Notes under the pieces: model-generated
What the model saw: only the letters and a program-made list of their open reading frames with translations
The model's database searches: none
Told to the model about the DNA's origin: nothing
Position numbers and translations under genes: made by a program
Shown: piece after piece, positions 28,674 through 38,100 of the stretch
Layout of the letters: each line of letters starts with the position of its first letter
Numbering within the stretch: the stretch's first letter is position 1
Assembly (NCBI GenBank): GCA_016779225.1
Contig: JADHNZ010000004.1
Coordinates: 39,782-103,781, forward strand
From: Planctomycetota bacterium
GTDB taxonomy: Bacteria > Planctomycetota > UBA1135 > GCA-002686595
Reading direction: 5' to 3'
Length of the DNA stretch: 64,000 nt

Positions 28674-28692
28674 GGGCCCCTCGGCGGGGCCC
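28674..28692 (-). terminator. Hairpin with T-rich tail downstream of the coiled-coil gene
   Basis: GGGCCCC (28674-28680) pairs with GGGGCCC (28686-28692) over a 5-base loop. On the minus strand the stem is followed by a pyrimidine-rich stretch with several T residues. It lies 12 nt beyond the stop at 28705 and before the next collinear gene, so it may end or reduce transcription within the long locus. Confidence 0.5.
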
Positions 28693-28704
28693 AAGGGCTG
28701 CTGG

Positions 28705-31680
28705 TCAGTCGGGGTCGGGGACCCCCAGGCGCTTGCGGAAGTGCTGGAAGAGCTCCCCGATCCGCTGGTGCTGATAGGCCATGCGCGTCAGCTCCTCCAG
28801 CAGGAGGGGGTCCAGCTCCGCGTCGGGGTCCTCCAGCTCGGGGTGCAGGGCCTGCAGGCGCTCTACACGGCCCAGGAGGTCCTCCTCGAGCTTGCGCAGC
28901 AGGCGCAGCTCGGCGGCGTCCGGGACCAGAGACTCCTCCTGCTCCTGGTTCTGCTGGTCCTGCTGCTGCTGGTCCTGCTCTTGCTGCTGCTCCTCTTCGC
29001 GGCGCTCCATCTCCTCGTCCAGGGCCTGCTGCAGCCAGAGCAGGGCGTTCTCCACATCCTGTTGCAGGGCCTGCACGCGCGGTCCCGACTGGTAGCCCCC
29101 GGTCTCACCGAGGTCGCGCACGATGCGCACGAGGTCGGTCTCGACATTGCGCACGATCTCGTGGAACACGAGCACGCCCTCGGCCTCGAGGGCGTCGGCA
29201 ACCTTCGTCGCGCGCGCTCCGACGGCCTCCTCCTCGCGCGCCACCGCGCGCAGGGTGATGCGCGTGCGCCTCGAGATGCGGCCTCCGTCCTCGCGCGCGC
29301 TGTCCGCTTCGAGCAGGGCCTGCATCTGCTCGCGGTGCGCGGCCAGCATGCCCTCGACCTCGGTCCGGATCTGGAAGAGCAGCTCCTCCTGACGGAGACG
29401 CTGGTACTGCTCCTCCTCCTCCTCGAGCTCCTCAAGGGCCTCGTCCAGGGCCTGCTCCACCTGGCGCTCCTGCTCCTGCGCCTCGGCGAGATCGCCGGCC
29501 TCGGGCTCGCCCTGCTCCTGCTGCCCCTGGGGCGGCGACTGCTGGCCGCCGCTCTCGGAGGACGCCGACTGCAGCGACTGCTGCGCGCTCTGCGCACCGC
29601 GCTGCGCGCGCTCCAGGGCCTCCTGGTTGGCGGAGTCGTTGCGCTCCTCGTTGCGTCGCGCCAGCTCAAGCATCTGCTGGCGCAGGCGCTCCTGCTCCGC
29701 GGCCAGCTCGGCCGCTGCCTGGCGCTGCTCCTCGGTCGCGGGCTGCACGCCCTGCTCGGAGGCCTGCTGCGCCTCATTGAGGGCCTGCGTGGCCTCGCGC
29801 TGGGCCTGCGCGGCCTGCTGCCCCTCCCCGGGCTTGCCAAGGGACTGGGCCGCCTGCTGCATGGCCTCTGCTGCCCGTGCGAGTGCCTCCTGCACGGCCT
29901 GCTGTGCCTGCTCGCCGAGGCTTGCCGGTGAGGCACTCTGCGCCGCGGCCTCGGCCCGCGCCTGGAGCTCGGCCTGCTGCTCGGCGAGGGCCTCGCGCTC
30001 GGCCTGCCTGCCGTCTCCCTCGGTCGCGCTCTGGAGCGCCTGCTCCACCGCGTCCAGGGCCTGCTCGAGCGCGTCGGCCGCGGCCTGAGCCTCCGCCTCG
30101 GCCGCCTCCGAGCGGCGCTCGCCCGCGGCCTGTGCAGCTCGCGCCTGGGCCGCGGAGGCCTGGCGCGCGGCCTGGGCCGCGGCCTTGGCCTGCTCCTCGG
30201 CCGCGCCGGTCGCCCCACGCTCGAGGTCGGTTGCCAGCTGCTCCGAGCGCTCTTGGCCCTCCTGCTGGCTGGCCTCGAGGGCATCTCCCAGGCGCGCCTG
30301 GGCGTCGAGTCCCTCGTCGAGGGCGCGCGCTGCACGCTGGGTCGCGCGGTCCTCGCCGGCGGCGTCGCCTGCCTCCTGGGCCGCGCTCGCGTCAGCCAGG
30401 GCCTCCTGGATGCGGGCCGCGGCCGCGCCGGTGGTCGTGGACTCGGCGGCCAGCTCCTCGAGGGCGGCCTCAGCCTGGGCGCGCGCGGCGCGACCCTCGG
30501 CCCGGGCCTGCTCGGCCTGCGCGGCCAGGGCGCTCGCCTGCTCCCGCGCGGCCTCCGCGGCTGCCTGGGCGGCCTCCTCGCTGGCAGCGGACGCCAGCTC
30601 GCGGGCGCGCTCGTCCATGGCGCGCGCGCTCGTCCCCGCCTGCTCGTCCCCCGAAGCGCGGGCCTGGCGCTCGAGGCGCGCGGCCTCGGCCGAGAGCGCG
30701 TCGGCGGCGCGCCTGCGCTCCTCTGCGTCGCCGCTCGCCGCCGCGGCCGCGGCCTCGAGCGCGGCCTGGGCCTCCTCGGCTCGGCGCGCGCGCTCAGCGC
30801 TCGCCCGGGCCTCGGCCAAGGCCGGCCGTGAGGCCTCGATGCGGCTCGAGTCCTCGGGGGACCAGGTGGACAGGGCGCCGGCCGCCATGCGCTGGTCCTC
30901 CAGGGCCTCACGCAGTCGATCCCGCAGGCGCTCCAGGTCGAAGGTCCCCGAGGAGCGCGCCAGGTCCTCGGACTGGCGCAGCAGCTCGCGCTGCTCGGAC
31001 AGCAGGGCCTCCATCTCGGCGTCCAGCGCCCGGTGCTCCTCCGTCCGTGCCTGCTCCGCGAGCTCGGCCGTGCGCTCGCGCAGAGAGCGCTCTCCTGCGG
31101 CGACCTCCTCCAGGCCGGCCTTGATCTCTTCGAGAGCCGCCAGCTCCTCCTCGAGGGTGTCGAGGCTGCGGCGGTCGAGCAGGATCTCCAGCAGGCGCGA
31201 CAGGCGTCCCTCGACCGCCTGCTGGCGCTCGAGCGCGCTCATGGTGCGGCCGCCGCTGAGGTCGTCCTTGGAGCCGTCGATCAGCTCCTCGAGGGTCCGT
31301 CCTCCCGTGTCCTCCGGACGCTCGTCGAGCTCCGAGAGTGCGTCCCGCAGCAGTCCGGCCGCGTGCACGCGGCCCTCGGCCTCGAGTCGATCGGCGAGGG
31401 CGCCCATGGTGTCTCGCAGGCGTCGCAGCTGGCGCCGGATGAGGGCCTGCTCCTCGGCGAGAGCCGCCTGCTCGCGGCTGGTCCCGTCATCCTGGGGGAG
31501 GGGCGAGCCCAGCGCCGAACCGGCGAGGGCAAGGCCCGCGAGGAGCGTGATGCCTCCCGTGCGGACGGCGTGGCGCGCCACGCGCCAGCCGGTCCGCGAT
31601 GCCACCGCCGGCCGCGCAGGGCCGGGGGCCGCGGGGGAGCCACTCATGAGGCGCAGTGCGCGCTGGACGGGTCCGGTCAT
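28705..31680 (-). CDS. Very long Ala/Glu/Gln-rich coiled-coil protein, membrane-anchored or exported
   Basis: 991 residues from the ATG at 31680, chosen because it gives the 4-nt ATGA overlap with the upstream gene; a longer frame runs into that gene. A hydrophobic segment near residues 40-62 (GGITLLAGLALAGSALG) could be a signal or anchor. Almost all the rest is heptad-like Ala/Glu/Gln/Arg sequence, for example EEQAKAAAQAARQASAAQAR and RQQMLELARRNEERND, predicting an extended coiled coil of hundreds of residues. The last 250 residues are more varied (VFHEIVRNVETDLVRIVRDL) and end in LFQHFRKRLGVPDPD. Coupling to the DUF4175-like membrane protein suggests the two form a complex. The function is unknown. 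Confidence 0.8.
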   Translation of the reverse strand: MTGPVQRALRLMSGSPAAPGPARPAVASRTGWRVARHAVRTGGITLLAGLALAGSALGSPLPQDDGTSREQAALAEEQALIRRQLRRLRDTMGALADRLEAEGRVHAAGLLRDALSELDERPEDTGGRTLEELIDGSKDDLSGGRTMSALERQQAVEGRLSRLLEILLDRRSLDTLEEELAALEEIKAGLEEVAAGERSLRERTAELAEQARTEEHRALDAEMEALLSEQRELLRQSEDLARSSGTFDLERLRDRLREALEDQRMAAGALSTWSPEDSSRIEASRPALAEARASAERARRAEEAQAALEAAAAAASGDAEERRRAADALSAEAARLERQARASGDEQAGTSARAMDERARELASAASEEAAQAAAEAAREQASALAAQAEQARAEGRAARAQAEAALEELAAESTTTGAAAARIQEALADASAAQEAGDAAGEDRATQRAARALDEGLDAQARLGDALEASQQEGQERSEQLATDLERGATGAAEEQAKAAAQAARQASAAQARAAQAAGERRSEAAEAEAQAAADALEQALDAVEQALQSATEGDGRQAEREALAEQQAELQARAEAAAQSASPASLGEQAQQAVQEALARAAEAMQQAAQSLGKPGEGQQAAQAQREATQALNEAQQASEQGVQPATEEQRQAAAELAAEQERLRQQMLELARRNEERNDSANQEALERAQRGAQSAQQSLQSASSESGGQQSPPQGQQEQGEPEAGDLAEAQEQERQVEQALDEALEELEEEEEQYQRLRQEELLFQIRTEVEGMLAAHREQMQALLEADSAREDGGRISRRTRITLRAVAREEEAVGARATKVADALEAEGVLVFHEIVRNVETDLVRIVRDLGETGGYQSGPRVQALQQDVENALLWLQQALDEEMERREEEQQQEQDQQQQDQQNQEQEESLVPDAAELRLLRKLEEDLLGRVERLQALHPELEDPDAELDPLLLEELTRMAYQHQRIGELFQHFRKRLGVPDPD

Positions 31681-33992
31681 CGGTTCTCCTCCGCGAACTT
31701 CCGCGTCCGCTCGGTGAGGTTCTTCTGGCGGTTGAGGATGTCGCGGGTGAGGGTGAGCACGCTCTGGAAGTTGTCCCACTCACCCAGGCGCGTGGTGAGG
31801 GCGTCCAGCTGCTCGACCGCGCGGGTCAGGGCCGCCTCGGCGGCGACCACCTCCGACCGCGCCTGCTCGGCCGCGCTCGCTGCGCGCGCCCGGGTCAGGG
31901 CCTCGAGGGCCTCGGCCAAGGTGGCCTCGCTGACCTCCAGGGTCATGCCCACCAGCGTGAGCAGCTCGCCCACGAGGTCCGGGGAGCCGAGGCGTCCAGC
32001 CTCCAGGTCCGCCACGAGCGCGCGCCAGAGGGCCGGCTCGAAGGTGCGCGTGCCGCTCTCCTGCAGCCGGCGGTCCAGGGCCTCGAGGGCGGCGCCCGCC
32101 CGCCCGTCGATCCGCGTGTAGGCAAGGCCCTCGGTCAGGCCGGCGAGGTCTCGGCCGAGCGAGCGGGCATCCCCCTCCACGCGTCGTGCGCCGTGCACCA
32201 GCGCGGCGAGCTCGCGGTCGGTGGCGACCTCGCCGGTCTCCAGAGCGGCCACGGTCAGTCCAGCCTGCTTGCGCAGCTCCGTGGCCTCACCCAGCATGCG
32301 GCCGGCGGTCTCGCCGCCCCGCGCCAGGCCGTCCTTCAGGCGGCGCAGGTACTCGTCGGCAGTGACGCAGCGCAGGCGCACCGGATTGCCGAGGGCCTCG
32401 TGGTCGGGGGAGGGGTGCGAGTCGCGCGCCATGACCTGCAGGACGCCGGACCACCCCGCTTCGACGGCCTCGCCCGCCAGCGCGGCGAGCTCGAGGCGCG
32501 TGCCCGCAAGGACCTGCACGCCGCGGAGGCCGCCGAAGCCCTCCGTCGCGGCCGGAGCCGGGCGGAGCTCGAGCGCACCCTCGGCCACGGCGGTCTCAAG
32601 GTCGCTCCCCTCACGCGCATCCCAGCGCACCTCGGCCACGGCGAAGTCGTCCGCGACCCGCACGCGCAGGCCCACGGCGCCGCCGGCGACTACGAGGTGC
32701 TCACCGGGATCGGGGGCCAGCAGCACCACCTCCGGCTTGCGATCGGGCTCGACGCGGATCGCCCAGGTCCCCGGGTCGGGGTTGGTCATCCCGCTGGGAT
32801 CCGTGAGCTCCACCTGGAAGTAGCGGTCCTCCTCGGCGAGGAGCGTGCAGGTCCAGGCCTCGACGGTCTCAATTGCCGCGTCGTCGCCTGCGGCCAGCGC
32901 CACCGGGCCCCGCTCGAGGGGGAGCACGCGGTCCGTTCCCAGCACCCGCACCTGTCCGGTGGCGGTCGGCGGGTCGAGCAGCAGGCCGAGCCGGAGCTCG
33001 CTGCCCTGGAGCACGCGCAGCTCAGTGCCCTCGAGCACGACGGGCTCGAGGCCGGTGTAGGCCGGAGGCGTCGCGATGCAGGTGAGGGCCAGCACATCCG
33101 GCGGGCTCACCACCTCCAGCAGCAGGCGCGGCTCGCCGCGCTGGTCGTCGCCTCCGGTGACCCACAGCTCCGTGCTGCGCTGCAGGTTGCGCAGCTCCGG
33201 GCGCACCGTGCGGGCACCTCCCGTGCGGAAGCGGCTTGCGCTGCCGTCGGCGAAGTGGACGGTGACCTCCTCGGGCACCTCGCCCTCGACCTCGACGACG
33301 AGGTCCAGGTCGCTGCCGCGGGCCACCCGCGCGCGGAGCTCCCCGGAGGCGACCGCCTCGTCGCCCCCTGCCAGGCGCAGGGCCAGGGTCGTGGCGCGTG
33401 GCCAGGGCGTGTTCGCTCCGAGTGCGCGCTCGAGGAAGGTGCGTGCGAGAGCCGGCTGGGCCGCGAGCAGTGCGGTCGCCAGGGCAGCCATCCCCAGGCC
33501 GGTCAGCAGGCGACGGTTCGGCTGTCGCGGGTCGAGCACGCGGGCGATCTCGATGCTGGGGGCCAGGGCCTCCGTCTCGGCGACCAGCCGATCGACCAGG
33601 GGCCGGGCCACGGCGCTCGCCGGGGTGCCGCGCAGCTGCAGGCTGCTCACCAGGCGATCCTGGCTCTCGGGGTGGGCGCGGTCCAGCAGGACGGCGAGGC
33701 CCTCCGGGCCCGGCACCCTCCCGAGGCGGCGGACAAGGTCGCGCACGACGAGCACGACGGGCGTCGCCACGAGGACGGCGGTGTGCAGGAGCCGGACCGG
33801 ACGCGGCAGATCGAGCCAGCGATCCGCCAGGAAGGCGAACGCGAGCCAGCCGCCGGTGCCCAGCAGCACGACGCCCAGCCCCTGGCGCCAGGCGAGGCCC
33901 CGCAGCCCCGCGCGCAGCCGGGTCAGCAGCCGGTCGAGCTGGGGTGTGGGCTGGCCGGCGGGCTGCGCGGCGCTCGGGGCGGTGGACTCCAT
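31677..33992 (-). CDS. DUF4175-like membrane protein
   Basis: 771 residues. The N-terminal 120 residues hold two hydrophobic segments (GLGVVLLGTGGWLAFAFLAD and LLHTAVLVATPVVLVVRDLV), and another (GLGMAALATALLAAQPALA) lies near 165-185. The layout resembles DUF4175 proteins: membrane anchors, then Ig-like beta-rich periplasmic segments (DLDLVVEVEGEVPEEVTVHF, TCIATPPAYTGLEPVVLEG, DDFAVAEVRWDAREG), then helices to the C-terminus. DUF4175 has no established function but often accompanies MoxR/VWA loci. It starts 7 nt after the squalene-cyclase-like gene and overlaps the coiled-coil gene by 4 nt. Confidence 0.75.
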   Translation of the reverse strand: MESTAPSAAQPAGQPTPQLDRLLTRLRAGLRGLAWRQGLGVVLLGTGGWLAFAFLADRWLDLPRPVRLLHTAVLVATPVVLVVRDLVRRLGRVPGPEGLAVLLDRAHPESQDRLVSSLQLRGTPASAVARPLVDRLVAETEALAPSIEIARVLDPRQPNRRLLTGLGMAALATALLAAQPALARTFLERALGANTPWPRATTLALRLAGGDEAVASGELRARVARGSDLDLVVEVEGEVPEEVTVHFADGSASRFRTGGARTVRPELRNLQRSTELWVTGGDDQRGEPRLLLEVVSPPDVLALTCIATPPAYTGLEPVVLEGTELRVLQGSELRLGLLLDPPTATGQVRVLGTDRVLPLERGPVALAAGDDAAIETVEAWTCTLLAEEDRYFQVELTDPSGMTNPDPGTWAIRVEPDRKPEVVLLAPDPGEHLVVAGGAVGLRVRVADDFAVAEVRWDAREGSDLETAVAEGALELRPAPAATEGFGGLRGVQVLAGTRLELAALAGEAVEAGWSGVLQVMARDSHPSPDHEALGNPVRLRCVTADEYLRRLKDGLARGGETAGRMLGEATELRKQAGLTVAALETGEVATDRELAALVHGARRVEGDARSLGRDLAGLTEGLAYTRIDGRAGAALEALDRRLQESGTRTFEPALWRALVADLEAGRLGSPDLVGELLTLVGMTLEVSEATLAEALEALTRARAASAAEQARSEVVAAEAALTRAVEQLDALTTRLGEWDNFQSVLTLTRDILNRQKNLTERTRKFAEENR

Positions 33993-33999
33993 GGTGGGC

Positions 34000-35157
34000 T
34001 CAGCGCTGGAAGATGGGCAGGAACGAGTAGGGGATCTCGAGGATCAGGCAGGCCATGGCCGTGGAGAACTCCTCGCCTGGCCCCACCTCGTTCGGCCAGG
34101 TCCCGTCGGGACGCTGGATGTCCAGCAGTCGCTCGCGCAGCTTCGTGAAGTACCGCTGCCAGCGGTCGCCGCCGACCGTGTACATGGCCTGGACGCCGTA
34201 GTAGTGGCCGTACCAGAAGAAGTAGTGCCCGCGCTGGCCGTAGCGCGCGTTGAACAGGTCCTCCTCCGCCTCGAGGAACTCCACCCCGCGCAGGATGAGG
34301 TCGTCGGAGTAGATCCCAAGGCCGTGCATGGCCGTCACGCCGGCCGCGGTGAGCGGGAACGACGAGCGACTGAAGCTGTTCTCCTCCACCTGGTAGTGGA
34401 AGGTGCCCAGCTCCGACGAGCCGCGCCCGAAGCTGCTGCGCGTCACCGCCGAGGCCTTCACATAGTCGAGGGCGCGGTCGATGGTGGCGCGGGGCACGCG
34501 GATGCCGATGTTGCGCGCGGCGCGCAGGGCCAGGACCTGGCAGACCACGATGGACATGTCCGACTCCCGCGCGAGAGGCACATAGCGCCAGCCGCCCTCG
34601 GGGTTCTGGCTGCGCACGATGAAGTCCACCGCGGCCTGCAGCTTGCTGCGGACATCCTGCCGGTGGGTCATCCCGTAGATCTCCGCCAGGAACAGGGTCG
34701 CGAACGCGTGGCTGTACATCCGCGTGCCAGCGTTCGTGACATACCCGTCCTCCTGCACGCAGCCGAGGACGAAGTCGAGGCAGCGCTCGATCACGGCCCC
34801 GTACTCGCCGCGGCCGGGCACATGCCCTCCGGCCAGGAACGCCATCCCGGCCAGGGCCGACACGCCGACATGCCCGCGATCGAGGGCGGTTGCGCGGTAG
34901 CCCGAGTTGAGCTTGAAGCCGACATCCGAGCTCCAGCCGCCGGTCGCGTCCTGGCGGGTTGCGAGCCAGGCGAGCCCGCGCTCCACCGCGCGCTCCTGCT
35001 CCTCGGTGATCTCCACGAGGGGGGCCCCCGGACTGCGGGGCTCCCGGAGGGCTGGCTCCTGGGCGGGAGGGAGCGCCACGGCGGCGCAGGCGAGGAGGGA
35101 GGTGAGGAGCATCGAGGTCAGCGCAGGAACTCGCTGTGGCTTTCGAGGGCGACCCAC
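34000..35157 (-). CDS. Secreted squalene-cyclase/prenyltransferase-like repeat protein B
   Basis: 385 residues from the ATG at 35157. This start supplies a basic n-region (MGRPRKPQR) before the hydrophobic stretch MLLTSLLACAAVALP and overlaps the upstream gene by 40 nt; an ATG at 35112 avoids the overlap but leaves no charged n-region. SLLAC could also be a lipobox. The mature part is an alpha/alpha-toroid: GLAWLATRQDATGGWSSD, VDFIVRSQNPEGGWRYVP, LLDIQRPDGTWPNEVG are QW-like repeats. No DxDD motif was seen. It ends in YSFLPIFQR, like the paralogue at 26305. The likely location is periplasmic or lipid-anchored, with a structural or binding role in the MoxR/VWA locus. Confidence 0.83.
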   Translation of the reverse strand: MGRPRKPQRVPALTSMLLTSLLACAAVALPPAQEPALREPRSPGAPLVEITEEQERAVERGLAWLATRQDATGGWSSDVGFKLNSGYRATALDRGHVGVSALAGMAFLAGGHVPGRGEYGAVIERCLDFVLGCVQEDGYVTNAGTRMYSHAFATLFLAEIYGMTHRQDVRSKLQAAVDFIVRSQNPEGGWRYVPLARESDMSIVVCQVLALRAARNIGIRVPRATIDRALDYVKASAVTRSSFGRGSSELGTFHYQVEENSFSRSSFPLTAAGVTAMHGLGIYSDDLILRGVEFLEAEEDLFNARYGQRGHYFFWYGHYYGVQAMYTVGGDRWQRYFTKLRERLLDIQRPDGTWPNEVGPGEEFSTAMACLILEIPYSFLPIFQR

Positions 35158-38100
35158 AGGCCGCCGTCCCAGGGTACGACGCTGGGCCGCGGAGCACCCG
35201 TCATGGGCGTGGGGGGCTGGCTGGCGGGGCGCACGCTCAGGGTCGTGCCCGTGGCCCTGTCCAGAACGAGCAGGGCCGCGGCCTCGCCTCCCGGCCGGTC
35301 GGCCATGAGGGCGATGCGCTCGCGCCCGACGACCGGAGGCGGTCCGGCGCTCAGCCGCGGGTGGATGAGCTCGACGCCGGGGGGGCTCGACCAGCGTAGG
35401 CCCTCCTCCAGGCTGATCCCGAGAAGGGTCCGCCGCGAGGGGTCCGCCGCGATCAGGAACGGCTCGGCGAGGTCGAGGCGCCCCGTCGTTCCGAGCCCGA
35501 GCAGGATCGCCCGCGGCGGGAAGGTCGCCGTGCTGGCCTGGACCACCATGCCCCGCCGCGCGTCGAACTCGTGCAGCGACCGCACCGAGTCACCCCCAGC
35601 CCGGGTCGCGAGCACCAGCCACACCTTGCCGCCGCTGCGCAGGACATGGGTGGCCTCGTAGCCGCGGCCGAGGCCCGAGAGGTCCACTGACCAGGCCTCC
35701 TCGCCGTTGGAGAGGCGGAAGCCCCGGAAGCGGTTCGTGCGCGTGGAGGAGCCGCGCTGCAGGGCGGGCAGGACGAGCAGGTCCCCGTGGACGAAGGCCG
35801 CGCGGGCCTCCTCCCGCCGTACCCCCTGTAGGCGGATGCGCGCGCGCTCGCGCCCCGTGAAGAGGTCGAGGATGCGCGCGCTCCCCTGGCCGTTCGGCCA
35901 CAGGACCACGACGCCGCGCTCGGCGTCGAGGGTGAACTCGGGCAGGAAGGTGTAGGGCAGGGACACGCGCCACAGCCGCGCGCCGGTGAGGGGCTCGATC
36001 CCCTCGGTCACGAACGCGTCGAGCTCGCGGCGGGTGGTGACCAGCAGCCCTCCGGCGCTGTCCCCGTGGAGGTACTCGCCCCGGGTGCGCGCCGTGGCGT
36101 AGGTGCCGAGGTCGCCCGAGGAGGGGTCGATGGAGTAGAGGACATCCGGCAGCACGAGGTGCAGACGCCCGGCAGCCGTGACGCACCGGTCAGGATCGAA
36201 CCAGGCCTCCACCGCCCCGCCGGGGATCTTGCGCGCCCACAGCTCCCTGCCGGCTGGCCCCACGGCGATCACCCGATCGCGCGTCAGGGTCAGCAGGCGC
36301 GAAGGCTCGTCGCCCAGCGCGGCGAAGCGCCCCGCCTCGATCAGGCTTGCGGTCTCGAGCCGTGCCAGCGTCGGCTCGGCGGGGAGCTCGGGTGCCGGGA
36401 GGGCCTGGGGGGCAGCGGCTGCGCGTCGGCGTTCGGCGGCCTCCGCGAGCTCGGGCCCCGCGTTCGGCCAGGTGGCGGTGAGGTGGCTCAGCAGGGCGGC
36501 CGCGAGCGCTCCGTTGCCCGCTGCCTCCAGGGTCTCGGCCAAGAGCAGCCAGCGGCGGCTGGTCTCCACGCTGCTCGGGAGGGTTGACCAGCTCTCCGGG
36601 AGAGCTCCCATGACGATGGACGCCGCGGCGTTCACATCTCCGCCGATCCGCGCGACCTCGAGCCGCTGGCTCTCCGCGCGCTCGGCCGCAGCGGTCCAGG
36701 GCCAGCGCTGGCTGATGCCGACCAGGGCCTCGTCCGTGCCCTCGCGCAGGGCCACGGCCAGCTCGGCCTCGGCGGCAGCCTCGACCGTAGGGAGACGCTG
36801 CCAGCCCTCGCGCGTGAAGCCCTCCGCGAGGACGGCCCGCGCGAACGAGTCCACATCCTGGCCCTCCAGCTCTCCATCGCGCCAGGGCAGGGGGAAGCGC
36901 CCCCAGGTGGGGAGCAGCTCATAGAGCGCAGCCAGGCCTGCGCGCCGCCGCGCCTCGTCGCGGCTCGCGAGCTGCAGGCGGACCTCTTCGAGGCTGGCGT
37001 ACACCGCGGAGGGGAGCGGGAACCCGCCCTCGGGATCGGGCCCCTCGAGGGGCTGCAACCGCAGCATCCTCGTGGCCTCACCGGGAGCGGGCCTCACCAC
37101 GGCCACGGCCACGCGCTCGCGCAGGTCCAGAGTGGCGATCTCGCGCAGCACCTCGAGGCGCGCGTCGAGGTCGCGGTCGCGCAGGACCTCCTGCAGGGCG
37201 ATGCGCGTCTCGCCCGCAGCGGTCGGGTCCGGAGCCAGGGCCAGGGCCTCCTCCAGGCACAGCCGCGCCTGCCCCGCGTCGAGGCCCGCGCGGGCCACAT
37301 CCGCGCGCACGCGCAGGAGCTGGTGGAGGGCAGCCTCCCGGCCCTCCATGGCCGGCAGGGCGTCGAGGAGTGCACGACCCTCAGCGAGCAGCCGCCCGGC
37401 CTCGACCAGGTCCTGGGCCTCCTGGCGTCGTGCATGCAGCGAGCGCGCGCGGCGGGTCAGCAGGGTGGCCAGGTGGACGGCCGCCTCGGGGTCGTTGGGG
37501 CTGGCCTCCAGCCGCCTCCGCGCGCGCTGCACCAGCCCGTCCCACTCGAAGTACCCGCGCGCCCCGGAGCCGTCCACGATGAAGAAGGCGCCGTCGTCGA
37601 GCAGCAGGTTGCCGTCCAGGCGCCGGCCGTCGCTCACGGGCCAGGGCAGGAGGGCGAGGCGGCGGCCGGTGACGAGGTCGAGCTCGACCAGCTCGCGCTC
37701 GTCCGGCACCAGGACCGAGCGGCCCGAGAGGACCGGCGCGGGGAGCCACCTCGAGGGCAGGGAGTCCGCACCCACGGGGGGGAAGGCCCAGGCCAGGCGC
37801 GAGGGCGCCTGGCGCGCCAGGGAGTCGCTGGCAGCCTCGAAGGCTGCGACCCGCTCGCCGCCCAGGACGAGGAGACCCTCGCGGACGCCCAGCAACTGGT
37901 TGACCTCACGCGTCCTCCCCGTGGCGTCGGCAGCCAGGCACAGCCGCGTCTGGCGCATGGACCAGCGCACCTCACCCGTGGCGGCATCCAGGGCCATCAG
38001 GTGGGGGGAGTCGAACGGAGCGGCCAGGACCGCGTCCTCGTGCAGGACCGGGGGGCCGTTGCGCCAGACCGAGGCAAGGCTCCCCGCGCGGCGCCAGCGG

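Noticed and set aside
25984..29931. 1315-residue plus-strand open frame opposite five minus-strand genes
   Set aside because: It crosses several gene boundaries on the other strand and has low-complexity Leu/Arg/Gly composition, as expected of antisense GC-rich frames.
33076..35661. 861-residue plus-strand open frame
   Set aside because: Antisense to the DUF4175-like, squalene-like and PQQ genes; no signal peptide or family motif.
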